Part shown: positions 1 through 5,614 of the stretch, in pieces
How positions within the stretch are numbered: position 1 is the first letter of the stretch
How the letters are laid out: every line of letters begins with the position of its first letter
Assembly (NCBI GenBank): GCA_021815065.1
Contig: JAKAHI010000107.1
Coordinates: forward strand, 1-5,634
DNA: 5,634 nucleotides
Direction: 5' to 3'
Origin: a bacterium
Lineage (GTDB): Bacteria > JAMCPX01
Notes under the pieces: generated by a model
Databases searched by the model: none
The model's input: only the letters and a program-made list of their open reading frames with translations
What the model was told of the DNA's origin: nothing
Position numbers and translations under genes: made by a program

Positions 1-1143
1 AGCGGCCGGGGCGGGGTAAGGATAATGCCGGAGTGGAATGATATTGATCATCTCCGCACCAGAGTTGCCGGTGTGTGCAGTGATGTAGATGAAAAGGTGA
101 TCCCCCGGAACTACAGGCGGAGCATGGGCAGGGTTTCCATTCTGGCTGCCATAGCTGCGATGGAGGCAGTCGCAGACTCCGGTATCAGCGAGGAAGAGAT
201 CGGATCTCCATCCTGCGGGGTTTCATTCGGCTCAACCGCGGGCAGTTCCCAGGCAATGGAAGGCTTTGTCAAGGATGTCTTTTCCACCCGCAGCCTCAAG
301 GGTCTGCAATCATCCATCTACCTGCAGTTTATGAGTCATACCTGTGCTGCAAACCTTGCCATGATGTTCCACACCAAAGGGCCCGTGGTTGCATCCTGCA
401 CGGCGTGCGTGTCAGGATCCCAGGGTGTCGGGTTTGGATATGAAGCGATAAAAGAAGGCCGAGCCCTTATGATGCTTGCGGGCGGCGCCGAAGAGATGCA
501 TTTTATGGATGCAGGGATTTTCGATATTATGCGGGCAACATCGACAAAGTATAACGACCGGCCCGACCTGACCCCGCGCCCGTTCGATGCAGACCGGGAC
601 GGACTGGTTGTCGGAGAAGGTGCGGGATGCCTTGTGCTGGAGGAATATGAACACGCCAGAGCAAGGGGTGCGCGCATCTACAGCGAGGTCATCGGCTATG
701 GTACAAACTGCGACGGCGCCCATCTGACCAACCCAAGTTCCGAGGGCATGGCAGGTGCGATTACGATAGCACTGAAGGATGCCGGCTTGACTGCGCAGGA
801 CATCGGTCATGTCAATGCACACGCGACTGCCACGGATGCCGGGGATCTTGCCGAGGCAACCGCGACAAATAAGGTATTCGGAACATCCGTACCGGTAAGC
901 GCACTCAAGGGGTTTACCGGACATACGCTCGGAGCGTGCGGCGCCCTTGAATCAATCGAAACCATTTTGATGATGAATGAGCGTTTTATAGCGGCATCGA
1001 AAAACCTCGAACACCCCGACCCTCAGCTTCCGCCTCTGAACCACGTGATGGGTGATGCCAGGGATTTGAACTTCGACATCGGTATGAACAATAACTTTGC
1101 GTTCGGAGGGATCAATACGTCCCTCATCTTCCGAAAAGTATAA
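1..1143 (+). CDS. Beta-ketoacyl-ACP synthase, FabF/aryl-polyene type (5' end cut by window)
   Basis: Condensing enzyme that would extend an ACP-bound acyl chain with a malonyl-ACP unit in the cytoplasm. The frame is open to base 1, with eight codons (SGRGGVRI) before the first ATG at 25. That peptide fits the usual KS region near residue 35-45, so the real start lies to the left and about 35-40 residues are missing. Counting from the ATG at 25: nucleophile Cys128 in TACVSGSQ, His266 in HATATDAGD, Lys295 and His300 in LKGFTGHTLGACGALE, and the C-terminal glycine loop NNFAFGGINTS (356-366). Segments such as MPEW, MGRVS, DGLVVGEGAG and GHTLGACGALE resemble, from memory, the APE-cluster KS ApeO more than housekeeping FabF. 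All catalytic residues are present, so it is a true KS and not a chain-length factor. One oddity is HAT where the family normally has HGT. A small membrane-protein gene follows after 19 bases, probably co-transcribed. Family call is very sure; APE assignment is inference. Confidence 0.93.
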   Translation, partial: SGRGGVRIMPEWNDIDHLRTRVAGVCSDVDEKVIPRNYRRSMGRVSILAAIAAMEAVADSGISEEEIGSPSCGVSFGSTAGSSQAMEGFVKDVFSTRSLKGLQSSIYLQFMSHTCAANLAMMFHTKGPVVASCTACVSGSQGVGFGYEAIKEGRALMMLAGGAEEMHFMDAGIFDIMRATSTKYNDRPDLTPRPFDADRDGLVVGEGAGCLVLEEYEHARARGARIYSEVIGYGTNCDGAHLTNPSSEGMAGAITIALKDAGLTAQDIGHVNAHATATDAGDLAEATATNKVFGTSVPVSALKGFTGHTLGACGALESIETILMMNERFIAASKNLEHPDPQLPPLNHVMGDARDLNFDIGMNNNFAFGGINTSLIFRKV

Positions 1144-1162
1144 TACCGGAATAGACGGTACT

Positions 1163-1528
1163 ATGGCAATCCTGAGAACAATAGCTGCACGGCTTGCCCG
1201 CACCAAATACGGCCGTGAGGCGGTCGAGTCGAAAGCTGATCTCAGCCTTTTCAGAAAGCCTCCCTCTTTCCAGCTTGTCCTCGGTTTAATCCTGCTCGGC
1301 TTGAGTTACGTGATTGGATGGCCCGGGGTTCTGGCAAGCGGAATCGTGGCTACGTATCTCAGGAGTCCCCTGATATTCGTCATAGGAGCACCGGTCATAT
1401 ACGGATTTTCTTTCCTGGTGTGGGGTATCTCCATGCTGCTCATGGGAAAAGACAACATAAAATATGCGCGTGCATTGGCGAAGTACGGGGTGCGCGTTTT
1501 TATAGAAAAATTCGCCCCGCTGTCTTAA
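1163..1528 (+). CDS. Small integral membrane protein of unknown function
   Basis: I do not recognise this 121-residue protein. It has a basic N-terminal segment (residues 1-34, rich in Arg and Lys), a long hydrophobic stretch at about 36-65 that could be one long or two short membrane segments with GWPG in the middle, a second hydrophobic stretch at about 69-94, and a basic amphipathic tail (95-118) ending EKFAPLS. The basic ends suggest both termini face the cytoplasm. The frame is open from an earlier ATG at 1097, but that start would overlap the KS gene by 47 bases; the ATG at 1163 lies 19 bases after the KS stop, with purine-rich GGA and GACGG just upstream, and gives a natural membrane protein. 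Position directly behind the KS on the same strand suggests a shared transcript and a role with the acyl product or its export, but this is inference. The stop codon overlaps that of the convergent lipoprotein gene. Confidence 0.75.
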   Translation: MAILRTIAARLARTKYGREAVESKADLSLFRKPPSFQLVLGLILLGLSYVIGWPGVLASGIVATYLRSPLIFVIGAPVIYGFSFLVWGISMLLMGKDNIKYARALAKYGVRVFIEKFAPLS

Positions 1529-1536
1529 GGGGCAAA
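1506..1536 (-). terminator. Probable intrinsic terminator of the fabG-lolA-DUF3261 operon
   Basis: Read on the - strand, an arm TTTGCCCC (1536-1529) pairs with GGGGCGAA (1518-1511), giving eight pairs including one U-G, around a 10-base loop. It is followed at once by TTTTT (1510-1506). The structure begins just before the stop codon of the lipoprotein gene, and its loop contains the overlapping stop codons of both converging genes. On the + strand the core GCCCC/GGGGC stem also forms but is followed by A residues, so it should terminate mainly the - strand transcript. The T tract lies inside the last codons of the + strand membrane-protein gene. Confidence 0.55.
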
Positions 1537-2196
1537 AAGCCCGTCGACATTCTCCAGGTGCTCTCCTTCAAGGAGTTCCAGCGACAAAGAGTATCCCCCT
1601 GATCCGTAATAAGCATCCATACGAATATCCTTGTAGAACCCTTTGATAATCGGAGGGGACAGCCTCACCCGGCGAATAATTTTGTGGTCTGAATCATACT
1701 CCTTTATCATGGTTTCTCCGGAAACAGCGGCCTTCTTTTCAAACACGTCGCCGTGATCGATCCATGTACATGCTACAGTACCATCTGCTTTTACCCGTGC
1801 ATCTATGAGATCTCCGTGGGGAGGGAAAAACATGAACCGGATATCATCGAACAATCCGCCCGCAAACCTTGCAGAATTGAACGGCTGCATCGATTGATAC
1901 AGGGTAATTTTTCCTTTATCGTCTACAGCATCCATGAGGACCAGTCCCTCGATATTGAGAAGGGTTGCCCGTATCCTGTCCGTGGAAATATCCGCTATGG
2001 TAACGCCGATAAATGAACTACTCTGCCCGCGGATAGTGGCATGAATGACATGTACTGCACGAAATGCGCTTTGGGAAACTGCCGGAAAGCACTTTTCCCT
2101 GAGGGAAGGGCTGATTACCGCAGTATGCGGCAAAGGTGTCATCGTACGGCACGATGGAACGAGAAACAAAATGAACAACAGGAACCAGTACTTCAT
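1525..2196 (-). CDS. DUF3261-like outer-membrane lipoprotein
   Basis: A 223-residue predicted lipoprotein. A short basic start and hydrophobic core (residues 1-14) lead into a lipobox VPSC with the lipidated Cys at 16; the next residue is Arg, not Asp, so there is no classical inner-membrane retention signal and sorting to the outer membrane is likely. The mature part is a mixed, beta-rich-looking chain without further membrane segments; it includes LNIEGLVLMDA (80-90) and FAGGLFDDIRFMFFPPHGD (111-129), which I associate with the DUF3261 family found in aryl-polyene clusters. That family is thought to act in envelope placement of the product; its exact role is not known to me. The ATG overlaps the stop of the LolA-like gene as ATGA, with AAAAGG four bases before it, which implies translational coupling. 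It is the last gene of the - strand operon. The lipoprotein call is strong; the DUF3261 call rests on sequence recall and context. Confidence 0.85.
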   Translation of the reverse strand: MKYWFLLFILFLVPSCRTMTPLPHTAVISPSLREKCFPAVSQSAFRAVHVIHATIRGQSSSFIGVTIADISTDRIRATLLNIEGLVLMDAVDDKGKITLYQSMQPFNSARFAGGLFDDIRFMFFPPHGDLIDARVKADGTVACTWIDHGDVFEKKAAVSGETMIKEYDSDHKIIRRVRLSPPIIKGFYKDIRMDAYYGSGGYSLSLELLEGEHLENVDGLFAP

Positions 2197-2828
2197 TTTA
2201 CCTTTTCAAACGTCGTATCGGAGAGCGGCGTATTCAGGGCTATGTGCGAAAAATCGATCACCGTGGATGAGCCCTGAGGCTCGAGTATCTCTATCAGGGA
2301 AATAGCACCCGAGGTGCCGGACAACGTCAGGGTTATGCGTTTTATAAATTTTGCCAGATAATCTTTCGCAGGAATAAGAACAATCTTCGGCGGGTTTCCG
2401 GGTTCGAGCTTTGGTATAAATGCCCTGTTGTCATGAAAATTCCCATTGAGCCAGGAAGCAATCTGTTCCATCACGATGCGCGTCGCCTCGAGCTGGGGCC
2501 CCTGATCTTTGGTAAATCCGTCTTTGTTCCATACATACATGGCGACCTTGTCCCCGTGCACGAGCAGGACATTTTTGATAGGGGATTGATATTCCCACCT
2601 GAGATCCCCCGGTGCACGGTAATAAAACCTGCCCTTGCTGACAAGGGGTCTTGCCAGGATCCTGAGATTTTTTTTCTGGGTAAAGATTGCGGATATAGAA
2701 TGAATCTGAGACATCGCCTGCCGGATACTTTCCCAGTTCTGCGCCCAGCCCGCTCCGTACAGAACAGGCATTATCATGACGACCATGAGAACAAGGGGAA
2801 CGCGTTTTATCTTGAGAAAACTACGCAC
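2193..2828 (-). CDS. LolA-like periplasmic lipoprotein carrier protein
   Basis: A 211-residue periplasmic chaperone of the LolA/LolB fold, which takes lipid-modified cargo from the inner to the outer membrane. Residues 1-29 form a signal peptide: basic MRSFLKIKR, hydrophobic core, probable cleavage after GWA. LolA landmarks follow: IFTQKK (48-53), a GRFYYRAPGDLRWEY block (66-80) that matches the family pattern of a beta strand ending in RWEY, then SPIKNVLLVHGDKV (82-95). Length is normal for LolA. The start is GTG at 2828, two bases after the fabG stop; no other start lies upstream in this frame before the fabG stop, and later ATGs would remove the basic part of the signal peptide. No strong Shine-Dalgarno is seen, so re-initiation from fabG is likely. 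Because it sits between a KR and a DUF3261-type lipoprotein, it is probably the cluster-specific LolA paralogue found in APE loci and not the housekeeping lolA. That is inference. Confidence 0.88.
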   Translation of the reverse strand: MRSFLKIKRVPLVLMVVMIMPVLYGAGWAQNWESIRQAMSQIHSISAIFTQKKNLRILARPLVSKGRFYYRAPGDLRWEYQSPIKNVLLVHGDKVAMYVWNKDGFTKDQGPQLEATRIVMEQIASWLNGNFHDNRAFIPKLEPGNPPKIVLIPAKDYLAKFIKRITLTLSGTSGAISLIEILEPQGSSTVIDFSHIALNTPLSDTTFEKVK

Positions 2829-2830
2829 GG

Positions 2831-3562
2831 TTACACCATACCGCCGTTTACCGAGATCACCTGGCCGGTGATGTATGACGCATCATCAGAGCACAAAAAG
2901 CGAACGACCTTTGCCACTTCTTCAGGCATGCCGACCCGTCCCATAGGAATAAGTTTGAGAATGATTTCCCGGGGAGCATTTTTGATCATCTCGGTTTCGA
3001 TCAGGCCCGGGGCCACCACGTTTATCCGTATGCCGAGGCGTGCTACTTCCTGGGCAAGCGCCTTGCTTGCCCCGATTAACCCTGCCTTGGCTGCGGAATA
3101 GTTTGTCTGGCCGCGGTTGCCGGTTATACCGGACACAGAAGATATGGTCACGACAGAACAGCCTTTTTTCACGCGCAGCATACTCGTGAGAACGGGCTTT
3201 GTCACGTTGAAAAATCCGTCCAGCGAGGTCTGGATCACGGACTGCCAGTCTTTCTGAGGCATCATGGCAAACAGGGTGTCTGCGGCAATGCCGGCATTAT
3301 TCACGAGGACATGGATGGTCTTGTATTTTTTTAGTAAGCCGTCTATGGCGTCATGCGCTGCGAGGGCATCCGCAACATCGAATTGGGTAATCTCGCCGTT
3401 CCCGCCTGCCTCTTGCACCAGCCCGAGCGTTTCCTGCGCTGCAATTACGTTGCTCTTATAATTTATTATAACGTTATAGCCCGCGCGTGACAGCTCAACG
3501 CATACCGAGCGGCCGATACCCCTGCTCCCGCCGGTAACCAATGCCAGTTTTTTGTCTTCCAT
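2831..3562 (-). CDS. fabG: 3-oxoacyl-ACP reductase, FabG-like SDR (aryl-polyene type)
   Basis: A 243-residue classical short-chain dehydrogenase that would reduce beta-ketoacyl-ACP with NADPH after each KS step. Visible motifs: cofactor loop TGGSRGIG (10-17), acidic D62 in FDVAD, NNAG (88-91), catalytic Ser142 in ISSVSG, Tyr155 and Lys159 in YSAAK, PGLIET (185-190), and the C-terminal ITGQVISVNGGMV (231-243). The runs SSVSGITGNRGQTNYSAAK and the NGGMV ending resemble, from memory, the KR of APE clusters (ApeQ). The Asn normally found in the TNL motif of the N-S-Y-K tetrad is Ser113 here (codon TCG, 3224-3226). The ATG at 3562 gives the normal SDR N-terminus, yet no clear Shine-Dalgarno precedes it; a promoter-like sequence ends only about ten bases before the start. 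It is the first gene of the KR, LolA, lipoprotein operon. Reductase family is sure; the substrate is inference from neighbours. Confidence 0.95.
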   Translation of the reverse strand: MEDKKLALVTGGSRGIGRSVCVELSRAGYNVIINYKSNVIAAQETLGLVQEAGGNGEITQFDVADALAAHDAIDGLLKKYKTIHVLVNNAGIAADTLFAMMPQKDWQSVIQTSLDGFFNVTKPVLTSMLRVKKGCSVVTISSVSGITGNRGQTNYSAAKAGLIGASKALAQEVARLGIRINVVAPGLIETEMIKNAPREIILKLIPMGRVGMPEEVAKVVRFLCSDDASYITGQVISVNGGMV

Positions 3563-3572
3563 AATGGTGTGT

Positions 3573-3601
3573 TTTATATACTGTCGTGATCATAAATGCA
3601 A
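3573..3601 (-). promoter_or_regulatory. Candidate sigma-70-type promoter for the fabG operon, almost leaderless
   Basis: On the - strand, TTGCAT (3601-3596) and TATAAA (3578-3573) are separated by exactly 17 bases. The -10 element is close to consensus; the -35 element matches only at TTG. A transcript would start near 3566, about four bases before the fabG ATG at 3562. This agrees with the lack of a Shine-Dalgarno sequence before that ATG. It is the only good promoter match in the 149-base gap upstream of fabG, but it is unproved. Confidence 0.45.
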
Positions 3602-3711
3602 GAGATAGCCACGTCCTGCATGCCCCTGGGAACCGCATCTGCCGCAGGCGCTGGTCTCCCGCACGGGTTTGTATAGTATATATGCATGTCCGGGGTTCCT
3701 TTGAGTAATCG

Positions 3712-4413
3712 CTACCATACAAATGGTATCAATCTATACCGGATTTTCGTGCAATATTCTTTATACCCTGGCAGTTGTTCAGAAAGCACCTTTTCTTCAT
3801 TCAGAATCCTGAACACCAGAGAAACCGGCAGTACTGTGAAAGGAATAACGGCCCAGTATGAGCCCAGTGCAACCGGAGTGGATAAAAACATAACGATAGT
3901 TCCCAGATACATCGGATGCCGGATAACACTGTACGGCCCCGTTGATATGACCGTTTGATCTTTTTCGACCTCGATCACCCTCGAAGCGAACCTGTTTACT
4001 TTGAAAACATAAACAATAAAAATATAAGAAAGCAGGACCAGCATATCCGCTGTAAGAACTATGCCGGCGGGTACATCCGACCACCCGAAGCGATGGTCAA
4101 AACCGGGGAGAATAAAGCCCACTACATAAAAGAATGCTGTAGAGAAAACAATCTTTTTCTGCTCTGTTTCTTGTTCTTTGATCCTCATCCGGCGTTCCAA
4201 AAACTTCGGGTCCTTTTTAAAAAAGTAATGAACGACGAAGGTCAGAGGCCCAAAGATGACTGCAAAATAAACGTACGCCTGCCAGTAATGGAATGTGCCG
4301 GCCGGCAAAAGAATAAAGATGCCCAGCAACAGCAGGAGCAAGGTAATGCGGATAGCGATCTTCCTTTTCAAGGCTTTCAGTGCAGCAGGCTGCAATTCAT
4401 TCCCCGTGTTCAT
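3712..4413 (-). CDS. Isoprenylcysteine carboxyl methyltransferase (ICMT)-like membrane protein
   Basis: A 233-residue integral membrane protein of the ICMT/phospholipid-methyltransferase-like superfamily, whose members use S-adenosylmethionine at the membrane surface. Hydrophobic segments lie at about 21-38, 45-63, 88-105, 116-138 and 166-200. The family signature is clear near the C-terminus: STGPYSVIRHPMYLG (157-171), then the pair EEKVL (206-210) and LPGYKEY (214-220), the latter typical of the region that closes the SAM pocket. Bacterial members rarely have known substrates; small lipids or envelope molecules are possible, and protein prenylcysteine is unlikely. An ATG 18 bases further out is in frame, but the Shine-Dalgarno AGAGGG lies between the two, so I chose 4413. 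The gene follows the DUF998 gene by 59 bases on the same strand and is probably in one operon with it. No terminator is obvious after its stop. Confidence 0.87.
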   Translation of the reverse strand: MNTGNELQPAALKALKRKIAIRITLLLLLLGIFILLPAGTFHYWQAYVYFAVIFGPLTFVVHYFFKKDPKFLERRMRIKEQETEQKKIVFSTAFFYVVGFILPGFDHRFGWSDVPAGIVLTADMLVLLSYIFIVYVFKVNRFASRVIEVEKDQTVISTGPYSVIRHPMYLGTIVMFLSTPVALGSYWAVIPFTVLPVSLVFRILNEEKVLSEQLPGYKEYCTKIRYRLIPFVW

Positions 4414-4421
4414 TATTTTAT

Positions 4422-4427
4422 CCCTCT
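4422..4427 (-). promoter_or_regulatory. Shine-Dalgarno that fixes the ICMT-like start
   Basis: AGAGGG on the - strand lies eight bases before the ATG at 4413. The earlier in-frame ATG at 4431 is upstream of this site and has no such sequence at proper spacing, so translation should begin at 4413. Confidence 0.7.
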
Positions 4428-4472
4428 GCATTCAGAGTCAAGGGTTGACGTCGTTTTCTTATCCTTTGCCTG

Positions 4473-5147
4473 TCAAAATGATGGATTTGATCCCGTTCTT
4501 TCCCGCAGCAGGACAATGGCAAGAACAACGACCCAGAGCAGAAAAACGCCTATACTGATGCGTTCCCAGACGCCTATCATAGGAGTTGGCAGGTTCGCAG
4601 CAATCCCGGGGCTCTCCATTCCGGTCAGAATACCGGATGCGATAACGATCAGCATAGTAGCGATGGAGTAGATACGGAACCGTTTTCCGAATGCCGCTGC
4701 ACCGAAACCGATTGCGAGCAGAAAAAGGAGAACGGTCACGCCGCCCAGAACGATGTGCATGATATCGGTCAGCGGCATCCCGGCCACTGTTCCGCGCAAG
4801 TGCATCGGAGTAAATGGCCAGGCTATGCCTAAGATTCCATAGGCAAGCATCAGGCCTCCCACGACACGCAGAATGCGGTTTTTGCGGGCCGATATCCATA
4901 CTCCCCATCCGAACGCTATCACCAGGACAGTGTAGGGGATGCACAGCAGGACCCACAGCGGCCGTGTCGGAGCATTGATCGCGGATAGCTCGCTGACTGT
5001 TTGCGAGACCCAGTTGTAGCTCTTCCACTGCACCGGTACGATGATGTTTATAGCAACATAGAGCAAAGAAGACAGGATGCCGCAGACGAGTAATATCATG
5101 CGTGCATGTTCTCGATCGAAAAGGGAAGTATTTTGTTCATACCCCAT
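4473..5147 (-). CDS. DUF998 family integral membrane protein
   Basis: A 224-residue membrane protein with about six hydrophobic helices (roughly 17-37, 63-84, 93-111, 126-152, 158-176 and 196-214). The stretch SQTVSELSAINAPTRPLW (48-65) after the first helix matches the family pattern of DUF998 (S.LSA.gAP), and polar residues within or near helices, PMH (114-116), D128 with H131, and WER (194-196), recur in that family. Its biochemical role is unknown; the buried His and Asp could be functional, which is inference. The frame is open 11 codons further, to an ATG at 5180, but a strong AAGGAGG sits four bases before the ATG at 5147, so the shorter form is right. It is followed by the ICMT-like gene, and begins only 41 bases from the end of the transposase relic. 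I see no convincing promoter in that short gap, so the promoter may lie inside the relic or beyond. Confidence 0.85.
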   Translation of the reverse strand: MGYEQNTSLFDREHARMILLVCGILSSLLYVAINIIVPVQWKSYNWVSQTVSELSAINAPTRPLWVLLCIPYTVLVIAFGWGVWISARKNRILRVVGGLMLAYGILGIAWPFTPMHLRGTVAGMPLTDIMHIVLGGVTVLLFLLAIGFGAAAFGKRFRIYSIATMLIVIASGILTGMESPGIAANLPTPMIGVWERISIGVFLLWVVVLAIVLLRERTGSNPSF

Positions 5148-5151
5148 AGCG

Positions 5152-5158
5152 CCTCCTT
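5152..5158 (-). promoter_or_regulatory. Strong Shine-Dalgarno that fixes the DUF998 start
   Basis: AAGGAGG on the - strand, four bases before the ATG at 5147. It lies inside the 11-codon extension offered by an ATG at 5180 and so argues against that longer start. Confidence 0.8.
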
Positions 5159-5188
5159 TTTTATGGCAACTTAGGGACAACCCTTATA

Positions 5189-5413
5189 TTATTTTGTTTT
5201 CTTTGGTGTCCCGCCTTTTCCGGGCTTCAGTCACCTTCTGAGTACATATTCCAAATTCTCTATAAATGCTATATTTCCGAATGGTCTGCCAGACGTTGCT
5301 TTGCTGATATCTTCTTCCCTGCCAGTGCTATTGATGAAATCCAGGTACGAGGATACTCCAGTACCGTCTGACCAATCGTCCAACCTCAAAATAAAATCTT
5401 TTTCGTGGAACTG
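5189..5413 (-). pseudogene. Relic of a REP-associated (IS200-like, Y1) transposase, C-terminal end only
   Basis: Read on the - strand from 5413, one frame gives about 60 codons with WSDGTGVSSYLDFINSTG, then ATSGRPFGNIAFIENLEYV and LRR, a TGA stop (5231-5233), and in the same frame LKPGKGGTPKKTK before TAA at 5189. This is the known tail of REP-associated tyrosine transposases, whose C-terminus reads roughly tGRPlG...Fie.lE...gr.LkP.k.GrPkK. The TGA thus interrupts a still readable tail. The upstream half, with the HUH and catalytic Tyr motifs, is absent: a TAA stands at 5414-5416 and AT-rich sequence without coding character follows. There is no start codon in the surviving part. I take it as a dead remnant of an inserted or domesticated transposase gene. 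The alternative that a short functional peptide is made is unlikely. Confidence 0.75.
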
Positions 5414-5465
5414 TTAATTAAATATTGGTATAATTCTTATATTAACAATTATTATTTATTATATG

Positions 5466-5485
5466 CCATATTCTCCTAAATATGG
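5466..5485. repeat. Perfect 7-base inverted repeat, possible hairpin
   Basis: CCATATT (5466-5472) and AATATGG (5479-5485) are exact inverted copies around a six-base loop CTCCTA. On the - strand the loop holds AGGAG and the stem holds the ATG at 5469, so if the hairpin forms in RNA it would hide a start site. It could also be part of the terminal structure of the decayed transposable element. Short AT-rich stems occur by chance, so function is unproved. Confidence 0.4.
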
Positions 5486-5557
5486 GGGTTGTGCATAGAT
5501 TTCAATATTTTCCGTTATTAAGAAGCGGATTGTGGAGGGACGCCCCCCTCACCATGA

Positions 5558-5614
5558 AGAATATACTTCGTTGTGCGGACCGAGAGTAAGGAAAACTGGG
5601 GTAAAGTATGTTCT
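5558..5614. repeat. 11-base inverted repeat with 35-base spacer
   Basis: AGAATATACTT (5558-5568) pairs with AAGTATGTTCT (5604-5614) with ten standard pairs and one wobble or mismatch. The enclosed 35 bases contain no gene. It may be an element end or a chance repeat in AT-rich DNA. Confidence 0.3.

Noticed and set aside
412..924. Long open frame on the - strand inside the KS gene.
   Set aside because: It lies wholly within a gene with full catalytic motifs; the translated product is Cys- and Arg-rich without recognisable features.
2433..3101. Long open frame on the + strand across the lolA-like and fabG genes.
   Set aside because: Its product is low in domain character, spans the boundary of two well-supported - strand genes, and is a frame shadow of them.
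3596..3613. Sigma-54-like promoter upstream of fabG on the - strand (TGGC then TTGC).
   Set aside because: The GG and GC pairs are nine bases apart; sigma-54 sites need ten. One base short is normally inactive.
3628..3660. Imperfect hairpin (GGGAACC with GGTCTCCC) between the ICMT-like gene and fabG.
   Set aside because: The stem needs bulges and has no T tract in the - strand direction, so I do not call it a terminator or a regulatory RNA.
3955..4671. Long open frame on the + strand across the ICMT-like and DUF998 genes.
   Set aside because: It is antisense to two membrane-protein genes with clear signatures and ribosome binding sites.
5554..5589. 11-codon + strand frame beginning MKNILR.
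   Set aside because: Too short, and the GGAGG upstream is too far from the ATG to act as its ribosome binding site.
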